A stretch of 64,000 bases of DNA, taken from NCBI GenBank assembly GCA_029202545.1, contig CP119311.1, positions 124,001 through 188,000 on the forward strand, given 5' to 3'. The translations under genes and the position numbers were made by a program. Below, piece after piece: positions 26,146 to 36,800 of the stretch. The notes below the pieces were generated by a model. The model was not told where the DNA came from, did no database searches, and was given only the letters and a program-made list of their open reading frames with translations. The stretch is from Candidatus Pseudobacter hemicellulosilyticus (GTDB taxonomy: Bacteria > Bacteroidota > Bacteroidia > Chitinophagales > Chitinophagaceae). How positions within the stretch are numbered: the first letter of the stretch is position 1; each line of letters opens with the position of its first letter.

Positions 26146-27177
26146 TTACAGGTGGGCTTTCAGCAGGGTGATCGCTTCTTCTGCATTCTTCTCTTCGGTC
26201 AGGTCGAAGATAGAAACACTCTTGCCTTCTACAGTGACGTTCTCGTTATTCACGATCTTTTCAATTTGCTCAGGCGTGAAGTTGGCCGCCAGCTGTTTGC
26301 CAAAGCTGAAATCAGTCCAGGTCTTTGTCTGGGCGGCATCAGCGAAATTGGTATTGTAACGGCGCAGTTCCACCAGGGCTTCTACCGGACCGGCAGACAG
26401 GTGAACACCGTTTACACCCTGGGATATTTCAGCCAGTCCCAGCTCATCCTTCCTGTTCAGGAAAGTGTTGCGGAGGCTACCGGCAGCGGCGGCCTGGGGA
26501 TTGGTAGCGCCAATGAAGTTACCACGGGCTTCATTCCAGTTCAGATCGCCGGAGAGGGTCATCACTACAATACTGCGACCTTTCTCCGTGAATTGTTTCA
26601 GCTGACGGGGGTGGAAACCGTTGATCACATAGAGTTGTTCGTTGTCTACTTTGATCACTTCGGCATAGGTACCACCGGCCAGTTTCTTGTTCTCCACATT
26701 CTGCCACAGGAAATCCAGGGAATAGGCATTGAATGCAGGATACTGCTCCAGGAACTCAACACCACCCAGGAGTTTCACATCGTTGATGGTTTTGCCATAG
26801 AGCTGGGTGAACTTTTCTTTGGCTCCTTCGGAAAGGCTGGCAGCTGCGTTGGACGCAATCTTGTTGATCACACCATAGTGCTGCGCAATGATATTGTACT
26901 GCTCCAGGTATTTGGCGGAGAGGACTTTTACATTGTGAATAGTGAGGCCGAAGCGCTCGATCTTTTCCTGAACCAGGTCCAGGATGTTTTCCAGTTGAAT
27001 GGAATCTGCGGGCAGCGTGATCTCAGGTTTAATGAAGAAGAGGAACTCATTCTTCCCAGTGGCTGCAGCAGGATCATTATACAGCTCTTCAAAAAATACG
27101 TTCTCCTGCTGGGCTTTCTTAATACTGCCGGCGATGGTAGCGGTCAGACGTCCGGCAGCAACCATTGTATTACTCAT
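26146..27177 (-). CDS. Nucleoside-diphosphate-kinase-like protein, large form
   Basis: The start at 27177 (MSNTMVAAGRLT) is chosen over a longer frame because it precedes the first structured region. The 343 residues contain scattered NDPK-family elements: FFIKPEITLP followed by FGLTIHNVKVLS (first strand and helix), VVMTLSGD, GATNPQAAAAGSLRNTFL, and GVNGVHLSAGPVEALVELRRY, which resembles the NDPK block with the phosphorylated histidine (N-x-x-H-x-S). Typical NDPK is about 140 residues, so more than half of this protein is insertion. It transfers phosphate between nucleotides if active; this is uncertain. It has its own terminator and no operon partners. Confidence 0.6.
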   Translation of the reverse strand: MSNTMVAAGRLTATIAGSIKKAQQENVFFEELYNDPAAATGKNEFLFFIKPEITLPADSIQLENILDLVQEKIERFGLTIHNVKVLSAKYLEQYNIIAQHYGVINKIASNAAASLSEGAKEKFTQLYGKTINDVKLLGGVEFLEQYPAFNAYSLDFLWQNVENKKLAGGTYAEVIKVDNEQLYVINGFHPRQLKQFTEKGRSIVVMTLSGDLNWNEARGNFIGATNPQAAAAGSLRNTFLNRKDELGLAEISQGVNGVHLSAGPVEALVELRRYNTNFADAAQTKTWTDFSFGKQLAANFTPEQIEKIVNNENVTVEGKSVSIFDLTEEKNAEEAITLLKAHL

Positions 27178-27374
27178 TTGTTGCAAAAATTTTGGCAAAG
27201 ATATTCTTTGCCGGGCAATCCACAACGGCCGTGCAAAAATTAAAACTATTAATAATCAATCTATTACAGCTTACTAAAAGAACCGGGATCAATATTGCGT
27301 TTGTTGCAAATAGATACCGGGTGGAGCAACATATAATAAAAGAGCATCAACAATACCTTTACAGCCTGCTCCCC

Positions 27375-27388
27375 TTGGTTCGTCCCAA
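27375..27388 (+). repeat. Copy of the dispersed TTGGTTCGTCCCAA motif
   Basis: Exact 14-base match to the copy at 57473-57486 and, inverted, to 16753-16766. Lies in the gap between two divergent genes. Confidence 0.6.
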
Positions 27389-27701
27389 ATCCTTCTTTAT
27401 TACCAGGTACAGCAGAACGGCCGCAGCAGATTTTGCCGCTTTCTACAACTTATATCCAGGCAAATCCAGACTTTACATTTTTTCACCATTTATATCTACC
27501 GCTATTTTTAGCTTCGCATCCCCTTCCCCATCACCCATTTTTTACATTTTTCACCTCTTTTTGCCCTTTTTTCATGTTTTTTCAGACAAATTTCTGACAA
27601 AAATCAGCCTTGGCGGTCATACAATGTTTTGTCCCAAACCCTTGCCCATCAAGGCATTTAACTTTTCGCAGGGAGTTTCACCATCCGGAAAAGGACCGTT
27701 T

Positions 27702-27775
27702 TTTGATTTTTAGCGCCGTGAATGTCGGTGTATGTTTGCATTATCAAATAGACAAACACACCACCTCGAGGTGTT
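27702..27775 (+). promoter_or_regulatory. Candidate promoter and palindrome for the small secreted protein
   Basis: TATGTTTG at 27731-27738 matches the Bacteroidota -7 pattern; a TTTG at 27702-27705 is further upstream than usual (25 bases). A perfect 12-base palindrome CACCTCGAGGTG follows the expected start site. This would give a leader of about 155 bases. Confidence 0.35.
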
Positions 27776-27899
27776 GATCAAATAAAAGAAAGCAGTTACA
27801 ACCTGCTCCCCATCTAACTTCTCTTGCTTGCCGCCGCGATTGCCACCCGTGAAGAATGATTTTAATAATTATCGATTTTAAACTTCTAAAACATACGTT

Positions 27900-28319
27900 A
27901 TGAAAAAAGTAATGAATCAATCTACCGCTATAGCCATTGCGCTGTTTGTTATCCTGACCATCGCCTTCGCAGTACCTGTACTGGCTAATGAAGGAAAGAA
28001 CGAAGACAAAAAGAATCCCGGTGTTGAACTGAAATTCATCGGTAACTACGAGAACCAACCCGTGTTCCAACTGAACCTGGTATCTGCTGTAGAAGATGAG
28101 TTCACCATCGTTCTCCGCGATAAAGACGGTAATGTACTGTACGCTGACAAAGTAAAAGGCACCAACATCACCAAGAAATTCCTGCTGAGCACTGAAGAAC
28201 TGGGCGACAACCTGGTAACTGTGGAAGTGAAATCCAAAAAGAATCAAAAGCCTGAAGTGTACACTATCAACCGCAAACAAAACCTGGTTGAAGAAACACT
28301 GGTGACCAAATTGAAATAA
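27900..28319 (+). CDS. Small secreted protein, family not recognised
   Basis: The 139-residue protein starts at an ATG and has a signal peptide (QSTAIAIALFVILTIAFAVPVLA), a Lys/Glu-rich linker and about 95 residues of alternating strands (VELKFIGNYENQPVFQLNL, EFTIVLRDKDGNVLYADKV, NLVTVEVKSKK). It reads as a small periplasmic beta-sandwich, in appearance like T9SS sorting-domain folds but without a cargo domain. It is monocistronic with promoter-like and terminator elements of its own, and codon use looks biased as in highly expressed genes. Function unknown. Confidence 0.8.
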   Translation: MKKVMNQSTAIAIALFVILTIAFAVPVLANEGKNEDKKNPGVELKFIGNYENQPVFQLNLVSAVEDEFTIVLRDKDGNVLYADKVKGTNITKKFLLSTEELGDNLVTVEVKSKKNQKPEVYTINRKQNLVEETLVTKLK

Positions 28320-28324
28320 ATAGT

Positions 28325-28396
28325 CCCTGTAGTTAGGATAAGTGTTTGAAGAGAGGCAGTTGACCCTGTAGCACAAACGAAGCGTTAGGATAAGTG
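28325..28396 (+). repeat. Short direct repeats in the 3' leader
   Basis: GTTAGGATAAGTG occurs at 28332-28344 and 28384-28396, and CCCTGTAG at 28325-28332 and 28364-28371. They lie between the stop codon and the terminator. This may be a local duplication. Confidence 0.5.
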
Positions 28397-28403
28397 AAAG
28401 AGA

Positions 28404-28450
28404 ATGGCCTGAGCCGGTTAGTACCCGCTCAGGCCATTTTGATTTTTATG
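28404..28450 (+). terminator. Rho-independent terminator of the small secreted protein gene
   Basis: ATGGCCTGAGC (28404-28414) and GCTCAGGCCAT (28427-28437) form a perfect 11-bp stem followed by TTTGATTTTTAT. Confidence 0.8.
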
Positions 28451-28534
28451 AGTTATACACGCCCTTCGCGTGGCAACCAGCAACCAGCAAGGTAAAAAGA
28501 GCCAGGAGCTTTTCGTGAAAGTAAGCCCAAAGGG

Positions 28535-31327
28535 TTACTCTGCTTTCTTTCCCTTAAATACCGAAGGCGATACGCCCTCCTGCTTCTTGAACACCGTAGA
28601 GAAATAGGCCGGCGAACCAAAACCCGTCTGGTACGCCACTTCCGCCACGGACATATCCTCATACTGCAACAGGTATTTTGCCCGCTGCAGCCGCACCCGC
28701 AGGATATATTCATTGATATTGCCATCCAGCAGGCCCTTCACTTTCCGGTATAATTGTATTTTACTGATCCCCAGCTGGCGACTGATATCCTCCACCCCGA
28801 AATGTTCATTGGCAATATTCTGCGCCACCAGCGAGCGGAATTCCGACAAAAACCGCAGCTCATTTTTCCGGGAAGCCGGCACCCGCAGATCAGCAGGCAG
28901 GGGGTTGTTCAAATGCTGCTTCAACTGCCGGCGATTGGCCAGCAGGCTGTCCACCACCGAGCGCAGCACTTCCATATCAAAAGGCTTCACCATATAGGCA
29001 TCAGCCTGGTTCCGCAATCCTTCCACCTGCTGCTCTTTGCTGGCCTTGGCCGTGAGCAGGATCACCGGGATATGCGCAGTGCGTACATCCGCTTTCACCA
29101 GCTTCAGGAAGGAATGACCATCTTTTACCGGCATCATCACATCACAGATCACCAGGTCCGGCAGGTATTCAAACACCTGCTGCAATCCCTGCAATCCATC
29201 CTCTGCTTCCAGGATGGCATAACTGTCCTGGAAGCGGCGTTTGAGAAAACCACGCAGTTCCTGGTTATCATCCACTATCAGCAGCAGGGGTTTGACAGCA
29301 GCAGCAGGCTCCGGCTTTTCTTCCGTTGCCGGCGCTTCTTCCGGCAGCGGTTGCAGATCCGCCGTATAATAGTACCCCAATTGTTCCATGGACTCTTCCG
29401 CCGGGATAACTGTACTCAGTTCGGCCTCGCTGAAATGCGTGCAGCCGGGCAATAACCGGATCAGGAAGGCCGTACCCTTGTTCACGGTACTGCTGGCGCT
29501 GATAGTGCCATGATGGAGATGGATCAGCTCTTTGCAAAGCGCCAGCCCCAGCCCCGATCCTTTATAGGTATCAATACTGCCCTGGTAAAACAGGTCGAAG
29601 GCATGGGCCAGGGTCTCGCCGCTCATGCCTACCCCATTGTCTGTTACTTCAATATTGATAGAGGTATCGGTACGGCTGATGCGTACCAGGATTTCACCAT
29701 GATCCGCCGTGAACTTAAACGCATTGGACAGCAGGTTGAACAGCACTTTGTCCAGCATGCTGGCATCGGCCCAGACCATCAGGCTACCTTCAGCCGTTAC
29801 CAGCCGGCAGTCTATCTGCCGCTTCTGCGCCATCTGCTGGAAAGTATCCACCACTTCGCGGGCCAGCAGCACCAGGTCTATCTCGGTGGCGCGGACCTGC
29901 ATTTTGTTGAACTCCAGCTTGCGGAAGTCCATCAGCTGGTTAACCAGTCGCAGCAGGCGGATAGCATTTTTCTTCACCAGGCTCAGCTGCTGTCTGGCAT
30001 GGTGTTGCAGGCGCGCCTGTTCCAGCATTTCCTCAATAGGCGCTACTATGAGGGTGAGCGGGGTGCGGAACTCGTGGGATATCTTGGTAAAGAAATTGAT
30101 CTTGGCCTCATGGGCCGCCGTAGCAGCGGCGCTCATTTCCTGGAGCTGCTGCGTCTGCCGGGAGATCTCGGCATTCTTCTGCGCAAGCTTGTAATTGATC
30201 CGCCGGTTGAGGTGGCGGGAATACAATAACAGCCCGGCAAAGAACAGGGCTATGAACAGGGTGACCGTTAATATATATAATAAGGTACGCTGGCTATTAT
30301 AGATCCGCTGCTGTTCGGCCAGCATCTGCTGCTGCTGCTGGATATCCTTCTGCTGGCTGCCGATCTTCTCGGCCTGCAGCTGCATGATGCGCACATTGGA
30401 GGAATCCACTACCAGGGTCTGCAGCAGGGTTTCCCGGGGTACCGCTTCTTTGTTCAGGATGGACCAGGCATTGCGGATGGCCTCGCTGCCACCGGTGGGA
30501 TATAAAATGGAGGCGGTGAGGGTATGATCCTGGACTTTGTCGAGCCCGGCGCCCTGTCCCGGCAGGGCGTCCACTCCTATCACTTTCACCTGCGGGACGC
30601 CCATGGCTGTCGCCGCTTCCCGGGCCCCCATGGCCATTACGTCATTGTGGGCAAAGATCAGGTCGGCCTGTTGCAGGGCGGGTCCCTGCTGACCCAGTCT
30701 TTCCCGGGCTTTTTGGCTGACCCAGTCGCCCTTCACATCGGCAATCACCTGGAGTCCGGGGAAACCGGACAGCGCGTCGCGGAAACCGCGCTGCCTTTCC
30801 ATGGCGGGTGAGGAAGCGGGCAGACCGGTCACTTCAATGATCCGGCCTTTTCCTTTCAGCAGGTTGGCGGTATACTGACCTGCCAGCCGGCCTATCTCAT
30901 AATTATCTGCTCCTATATAATTGGTGAAATGAGGGGAAGCGATCTTGCGGTCCACCACAATGACCGGGATACCTTTTTTATAGGCGGCTTCCACTATGGG
31001 GGTGAGGGGACTGGCCTCATTAGGAGAAATGATCAGCAGGTCGATCTTTTTCTGCAACAGCTCCCGGACTTGCGCCACCTGCTTTTCGCTGTTATCATCA
31101 GCCTGCCGGTAGATCAGCTCCACTTCGGGATGGAAGGCCAGCTCGCGGTACATTTCAGACAGCATGGTCTTACGCCAGTGATCCGCATCACCACATTGGG
31201 AGAACCCCACCACAAAAGTTCTTTTTTGGGAAGAAGACTGACAACCGGGAAGGCCGGTCGCTGTCAGCAGGCAGATCAACATCCCGCAAAGCCAGACCAG
31301 GGGATGGCGCGTATGAATGGCAAGCAT
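28535..31327 (-). CDS. Hybrid two-component system regulator with periplasmic sugar-binding sensor, probably fructose-responsive
   Basis: About 930 residues from the ATG at 31327 (MLAIHTRHPL); an in-frame ATG at 31378 adds 17 residues. The order is: signal/anchor segment, type I periplasmic-binding-protein domain (TFVVGFSQCGDADHWR to about residue 320, like LacI/ribose-binding proteins), a Gln-rich coiled coil, a transmembrane helix (LLYILTVTLFIALFFAGLLL), histidine kinase with H-box ISHEFRTPLTLI and ATP-binding DNGVGMSGETL and GSGLGLAL, receiver with phospho-acceptor LVICDVMMP, and an AraC-type HTH (SVAEVAYQTGFGSPAYFSTVFK). This is the architecture of BT1754, the fructose sensor of Bacteroides thetaiotaomicron. 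It is divergent from the fructan genes it presumably activates. Confidence 0.92.
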   Translation of the reverse strand: MLAIHTRHPLVWLCGMLICLLTATGLPGCQSSSQKRTFVVGFSQCGDADHWRKTMLSEMYRELAFHPEVELIYRQADDNSEKQVAQVRELLQKKIDLLIISPNEASPLTPIVEAAYKKGIPVIVVDRKIASPHFTNYIGADNYEIGRLAGQYTANLLKGKGRIIEVTGLPASSPAMERQRGFRDALSGFPGLQVIADVKGDWVSQKARERLGQQGPALQQADLIFAHNDVMAMGAREAATAMGVPQVKVIGVDALPGQGAGLDKVQDHTLTASILYPTGGSEAIRNAWSILNKEAVPRETLLQTLVVDSSNVRIMQLQAEKIGSQQKDIQQQQQMLAEQQRIYNSQRTLLYILTVTLFIALFFAGLLLYSRHLNRRINYKLAQKNAEISRQTQQLQEMSAAATAAHEAKINFFTKISHEFRTPLTLIVAPIEEMLEQARLQHHARQQLSLVKKNAIRLLRLVNQLMDFRKLEFNKMQVRATEIDLVLLAREVVDTFQQMAQKRQIDCRLVTAEGSLMVWADASMLDKVLFNLLSNAFKFTADHGEILVRISRTDTSINIEVTDNGVGMSGETLAHAFDLFYQGSIDTYKGSGLGLALCKELIHLHHGTISASSTVNKGTAFLIRLLPGCTHFSEAELSTVIPAEESMEQLGYYYTADLQPLPEEAPATEEKPEPAAAVKPLLLIVDDNQELRGFLKRRFQDSYAILEAEDGLQGLQQVFEYLPDLVICDVMMPVKDGHSFLKLVKADVRTAHIPVILLTAKASKEQQVEGLRNQADAYMVKPFDMEVLRSVVDSLLANRRQLKQHLNNPLPADLRVPASRKNELRFLSEFRSLVAQNIANEHFGVEDISRQLGISKIQLYRKVKGLLDGNINEYILRVRLQRAKYLLQYEDMSVAEVAYQTGFGSPAYFSTVFKKQEGVSPSVFKGKKAE

Positions 31328-31590
31328 GGAAGAGCAAGGTTGGGTGAACAGGTGATTAGCCTGTAATGGTTCTTTCAAAGTTGATCATTTTGGCAACAAA
31401 AACAAAGAAACAAGATACAAAATTGAAAAAACATGCCCGGTCCGGCCTTGGCAGAAAAAACACAAACAACTGACTATCAGTGCAACTAACCCAGATTCCG
31501 GAATGATACAAATTTGAAAGCAATTGATGCCATCCGAAAACTGTCCGCCGCTTTCCTGCTGTAGCTTGTTCCAAAATCAATGTTTGTCAT
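31328..31590. promoter_or_regulatory. Divergent promoter region of the fructan locus
   Basis: This AT-rich gap separates the hybrid regulator from the sugar transporter and must hold both promoters. No clear inverted repeat was seen; no box matches the consensus closely enough to be named. Confidence 0.4.
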
Positions 31591-32916
31591 ATGGATAAAA
31601 AGGTACTGCTTTGGAGCATCGTGGTAGCTATCGGCGGCTTTCTCTTCGGTTTTGATACGGCTGTGATCTCGGGTGCGGAACAATCAATTCAACAATACTG
31701 GTCGCTCAATACTTTCCAGCATGGGCTCACGGTGTCCATGGCGCTGATAGGCACCATCTTCGGCGCGCTGATGGGCAGTATCCCGGCTGAACGATGGGGC
31801 CGGCGCAAGACCCTTCACCTCATCGCCATCCTTTACCTGTTCTCTTCCCTGGGCACCGCCCTGGCGCAGGACTGGTGGCTCTTCCTCATTTTCCGTTTCC
31901 TTGGTGGCTGGGGCGTAGGCGCTTCTTCCGTCACCGTACCTGTTTATATTGCCGAGATCTCCCCGGCCAAACGCAGGGGCCAGCTGGTGGCCATGTTCCA
32001 GTTCAATATCGTATTCGGTATCCTGATCTCCTATCTCTCCAACTACCTCATAGGCCAGGAATCTGACAATGCCTGGCGCTGGATGCTGGGCGTACAGGTA
32101 GCTCCATCCCTGCTGTTCTGGGTACTGCTGAACTTTGTGCCCGAAAGTCCGCGCTGGCTGCTGCTGCATACCAACCGTACACAGGAAGCTATGGCCACCC
32201 TGAAGATCATCAACCCTGAAGGCTATGAGGCCGATAAGGCCGCTATCCTGGCGCCCCAGGTGGCAGAACCCGGCCAGAGTCCCGACAAGCTCTTCAGCAA
32301 AAGACACCGTTTCCCCATTTTCCTGGCCATCAGCTTTGCGCTGTTCAACCAGGTATCAGGGATCAACGCCATTATCTATTATGCACCCCGCATATTTGAG
32401 ATGACCGGCCTCGGCAGGCATGCCTCCCTGCTCTCCAGCGTAGGCATCGGTTCCGTCAATTTCCTGTTCACCCTGCTGGCCCTCCAGGTCATTGACCGCT
32501 TTGGCCGGAAGACGCTGATGCTGATCGGCTCCGTAGGACTGATAGCCACCCTGGGACTGGTATCCCGCGCTTTTTACCTGGATGATTTTGGCGGCAATAC
32601 CATTACGGTACTGCTGCTCATCTATATCGCCTTTTTTGCTTTTTCACAGGGCGCCGTGATCTGGGTGTTCATTGCCGAGATCTTCCCCAATACCGTACGG
32701 GCCAAGGGCCAGACCCTGGGCAGCCTTACGCATTGGGTAATGGCGGCCCTGATAGCTTTCATTTTCCCGCTGCTGGCCGAGAAGATCGGCGGCGGAAGCA
32801 CTTTCCTGTTCTTCACCATTATGATGGTACTGCAATTACTGTTTGTCTGGAAACTGATGCCTGAGACCAAGGGCCGGACACTGGAGCAAATGGACAAATC
32901 TTTCACTATTCACTAA
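31591..32916 (+). CDS. MFS sugar porter, probably fructose
   Basis: The 441-residue protein has twelve predicted membrane helices and the sugar-porter signatures: RWGRRKT in loop 2-3, RFLGGWGVGASSVTVPVYIAEISPAKRRG, PESPRWLL after helix 6, QVSGINAIIYYAP in helix 7, DRFGRKTLM in loop 8-9 and PETKGRTLEQ at the end. It moves a hexose across the inner membrane. Its place next to a fructokinase, SusC/D and GH32, as in the B. thetaiotaomicron fructan locus, points to fructose. It is followed by the kinase 7 bases later. Confidence 0.93.
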   Translation: MDKKVLLWSIVVAIGGFLFGFDTAVISGAEQSIQQYWSLNTFQHGLTVSMALIGTIFGALMGSIPAERWGRRKTLHLIAILYLFSSLGTALAQDWWLFLIFRFLGGWGVGASSVTVPVYIAEISPAKRRGQLVAMFQFNIVFGILISYLSNYLIGQESDNAWRWMLGVQVAPSLLFWVLLNFVPESPRWLLLHTNRTQEAMATLKIINPEGYEADKAAILAPQVAEPGQSPDKLFSKRHRFPIFLAISFALFNQVSGINAIIYYAPRIFEMTGLGRHASLLSSVGIGSVNFLFTLLALQVIDRFGRKTLMLIGSVGLIATLGLVSRAFYLDDFGGNTITVLLLIYIAFFAFSQGAVIWVFIAEIFPNTVRAKGQTLGSLTHWVMAALIAFIFPLLAEKIGGGSTFLFFTIMMVLQLLFVWKLMPETKGRTLEQMDKSFTIH

Positions 32917-32923
32917 ATCCTGT

Positions 32924-33829
32924 ATGACACCTCAATCATTTGCACCTGTGGCCTGCTTTGGCGAAATTCTCTGGGACCTGCTGCCTTCCGGCCGCCGCCT
33001 TGGCGGCGCTCCTTTCAATGTCTGTTATCACCTGGGCCAGCTGGGCCTTCCCGCCCGCATGATCTCCTGCCTGGGCGATGATCCCTCCGGCGCGGATGTA
33101 CGCGCATTGCTGGCGGAGCAGCAGCTGCCGGCCAGTTATGTACAGACCGTCCAGCATGCGCCTACCGGTTATGTATTTGCTACCGAAGTAGCCCCGCAGG
33201 AAATGCAGTATGAGATAGTGGAAGATGTGGCCTGGGATGAGATCGGCATTACTCCCGAAGCCATACAGCTGGTTGACAGCGCCCCTTATTTCGTATTTGG
33301 CTCACTGGTAGCCCGTGGCGCTACCAGCAGGGCTACCCTCTTTGCCCTCCTGGAAGCTGCGCAGCGGCCCGTATTTGATGTCAACCTGCGCCCCCCCTTT
33401 TATTCCGAACCCCTGATCCATTCCCTCCTGGAAAAGACAAGCATCCTCAAGATCAATGAGAACGAACTGACCATCCTTGCTGACTGGTTTGGGCTCAAAG
33501 GCAGTACCGGACAGCAGCTGGAAGCCCTGGCCAGCCGCTATTCACTGGAAGAGATCCTGCTCACCCGCGGCGCTCATGGCGCTATGGCCTGGAAAGAAGG
33601 CCAGCACTGGAGCTGCGAAGGTATCCCCACAAAAGTGGCAGATACCGTAGGAAGCGGTGACGCCTTCCTGGCCGCTTATCTCACGTCCAGTACTGCCGGC
33701 GCCCCTATACCTCAAAGGCTGGAAGCCGCCAACCGGCTGGCCGCCTGGGTTACGCAATGGCATGGCGGATGCCCTCCCTATGACGACCACGTTCTCCATC
33801 GCTTCAAACTATCTATCATCAAAACCTGA
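32924..33829 (+). CDS. Fructokinase, PfkB family
   Basis: The 301-residue protein is a ribokinase/PfkB-type kinase: GEILWDLLPSGRRLGGAPFNVCYHLGQLG at the N-terminus (substrate pocket), GDDPSGADV, FDVNLRPPF, LKINENEL, LTRGAHGAMAW and the catalytic C-terminal block VADTVGSGDAFLAAY with its base aspartate. It phosphorylates fructose imported by the neighbouring porter. It lies between transporter (7-base gap) and SusC (6-base gap) in one operon. Confidence 0.93.
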   Translation: MTPQSFAPVACFGEILWDLLPSGRRLGGAPFNVCYHLGQLGLPARMISCLGDDPSGADVRALLAEQQLPASYVQTVQHAPTGYVFATEVAPQEMQYEIVEDVAWDEIGITPEAIQLVDSAPYFVFGSLVARGATSRATLFALLEAAQRPVFDVNLRPPFYSEPLIHSLLEKTSILKINENELTILADWFGLKGSTGQQLEALASRYSLEEILLTRGAHGAMAWKEGQHWSCEGIPTKVADTVGSGDAFLAAYLTSSTAGAPIPQRLEAANRLAAWVTQWHGGCPPYDDHVLHRFKLSIIKT

Positions 33830-33835
33830 ACTACC

Positions 33836-36800
33836 ATGAAATGTTCACTAACGATCCTTGCTTTATTGCTGCTGAACATGGTGCATGCGCAACAGCACCC
33901 GGTCAGCGGGAAAGTGGTCAACAAACAGACCCAGGAACCACTTGCCAATGTTACTGTTCAGAGCCGGAACCAGTCTACCCAGACGGACAGCACCGGCGCC
34001 TACCGCATCCTCGCTGTCCCCGGCGAAGACATTAAATTCAGTTTTGTGGGCATGGCCATTCTCACCCTGCCAGTCCCCGCTTCCGGTACGCTGGATGTCA
34101 GCATGAGCCCGTTGAGCCAGGACCTCAACGTGGTGGTGGTGACCGGCTACCAGACCCAGAAAAAAGCAGACCTCACCGGCGCCGTATCCGTAGTGGATGT
34201 CAATGCCATTAAAGATATTCCGCTGGGCAACCCCGTCAAAAGCCTGCAGGGCCGGGTGCCGGGTGTATTCATCACCACCGATGGCTCTCCCGGCGGCGGC
34301 GCTACGGTCCGTGTGCGGGGCGTAGGCACCCTGGGTGATAACGATCCGCTTTACGTCATTGACGGTATCCCCACCAAACGCGGACTGAATGAACTGAACC
34401 AGGATGATATTGAGACCATCCAGGTGCTGAAAGACGCCAGCTCCGCCACTATCTACGGCTCCCGCGCTGCCAATGGCGTGATCATTGTCACCACCAAAAA
34501 AGCCCGCAAAGGGTATAACCGTATTGACTTTGACGCCTCCACCTCTCTGCAGTATTACGGCAGCAAACAGAAAACCCTGGATGCCGACGGCCGTGGCCGC
34601 GCTTACTGGCAGGCAGCTGTCAACGACCGCAGCAATCCCAATAATAACCAGATCTATCAGTACGACTGGAACGGCGACTATGACAACCCTGTCCTCAACA
34701 GGATCATCTATCCCGAATATATAGATGCCGCCAAAACCATGCGGCCTGCCAATACCTATTGGTATGATGAGATAGGGCAGACCTCCCTCATCCAGCAATA
34801 CAACCTCAGCTTCAGCAACGGGGGCGAAAAAGGCAATACCCTCTTCGCTATTGGTTACTACGATAATAAGGGTATTGTGAAATCCTCCAGCAGCAGCAGG
34901 ATCACCGCCCGGTTCAATTCAGACTTCAATTTCTTCAACGGAAAACTGAAATTGGGGGAGAACCTGGGGATCTCCTATATCAAGAACCGCCTGCTGCCCA
35001 TCAATGATATCCTTTTCACCTCCCTGGTACAGCAACCCGTTGTACCCGTCCATTCAGAAGATGGCGGCTGGGGCGGCCCTGCCTCCGGTATGACCGACCG
35101 CCACAATCCCGTTCGCCTGATAGAAGACAACAAACAGAACAAAAGCCATTTCGTGCGTGTGTTCGGGAATATCTTTGCCGACTGGGCCATCCTGCCCGGC
35201 CTGCACGCCCGCACCAGCTTTGGCATTGACTATAACGGCGAATACCAGCGCACCCTCCGCAAATCCTATATCTCCGGCTTCCTCTCCGATCCTTCCAACC
35301 AGGCACAGACCCGGCAGGCCTACAGCGGCAACTGGGTATGGCAGAACACCCTGAACTACAAACAGCAGTTCGGCCTCCACCAGGTAGACGCCGTACTGGG
35401 CCAGGAAACCATCCAGTTCATTGCCCAGAGCTTCTATGGATTACGCCAGGGCTATGCGCTGGAAAATATCGACTATGCCTACCTGAATGCAGGCTCCGCC
35501 AATAAAGACAATGGCGGCGATGGTTCCAGCAACAGCCTGGTCAGCTATTTCGGTAAGGTGAACTATGTATACAATAACCGCTACCTGGCTTCCGCCACCC
35601 TGCGCCGCGACGGCTCTTCCCGCTTCGGTAAAGAGAACCGCTACGGCATGTTCCCGGCCTTCTCCCTGGGCTGGCGTATCAGCGAGGAAGGATTCATGAA
35701 AGAGCAGACCATTGTATCCGATCTGAAACTGCGCTTTGGCTGGGGCCAGTCCGGCAACCAGGAGATCCCCAACAATGGCACCTATTCCCTGTATTCCGCC
35801 ATCTATGGTATTGATCCTACCTGGGCCTTTGACAATGGCAGCGCCTATGATATCAATGGCAATGGCACCGGCCAGCTGCCCTCCGGCTTCACGTCCATCC
35901 AGCAGGGCAATGATTCCCTCCGCTGGGAAAGCACTACGGAATCCAACTTCGGGATCGACTTTGGCCTTTTCAACAATAAGCTCAGCGGCTCCGTGGATTA
36001 TTTCATCAAGAAAACGGACGATATCCTGATCAGCCCCGGTTACCTGGCCGTGCTGGGCGAAGGCGGCAACCGCTATTTCAACGGCGCTTCCATGCAGAAC
36101 AAAGGCATTGAAGTATTGCTCACCTACAATACCCAGATCGGCAGGGGCCTCTCCCTCACCGTTACCGGTAACTTCTCTTCCTACCGCAACAAGGTCACCT
36201 ACCTGCCGGATGCAGTAGTAGCTTCCTATGCCGGCAATGGCACGGACAAAACCATCCTGGGACGATCCATCAATGCCCGGTTCGGCTATATTGCCGATGG
36301 CCTTTTCCGCAGCCAGAAAGACCTGGATGAATCCGCTGAACAGGTCGGCAAAGCCCTGGGCCGTATCCGCTACCGGGACCTCAACGGCGATAACGTGATA
36401 GACGACCTGGACCGTGATTTCATTGCCGATCTCAACCCGGATTTCCTCTATGGCCTGAACGTGGAGCTGTCCTACAAAAATTTTGACCTCAGCTTTTTTA
36501 TCCAGGGCGTGCAGGGCGTTGATGTATGGAACGATTTCAAGACCTTCACCGACTTCTCCTCCCTCTGGGTAGGCAGCAACTGGGGCGAAAGGACGCTGCA
36601 GGGCTGGACAAAGAACAATCCCAATGCCAGCGTACCGGCGCTCACCCTCGTGAACCGCAATAATGAAGGCCGCGCCAGCACTTACTTCTACGAGAACGGG
36701 TCCTATATCAAGCTGCGCAATATCCAGCTGAGCTATAACCTGAAAAGCCTGCTCTCCGCCTGGAAGGTCAATTCGGCCCGGCTATTCATACAAGGTAGTA

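Larger units (their letters stand above)
27178..27899. other. Long intergenic region between the NDPK-like and the secreted-protein genes
   Basis: About 720 bases without a convincing gene. A plus-strand frame covering 27165-27713 has low-complexity, Phe/Pro-rich translation from pyrimidine-rich DNA and is dismissed. The gap contains a TTGGTTCGTCCCAA copy (27375-27388), a TATGTTTG box (27731-27738) and a perfect CACCTCGAGGTG palindrome just downstream of that box. Confidence 0.5.

Noticed and set aside
27165..27713. Plus-strand 182-residue frame
   Set aside because: Overlaps the NDPK-like gene start, low-complexity Phe/Pro/Ser translation from pyrimidine-rich intergenic DNA.
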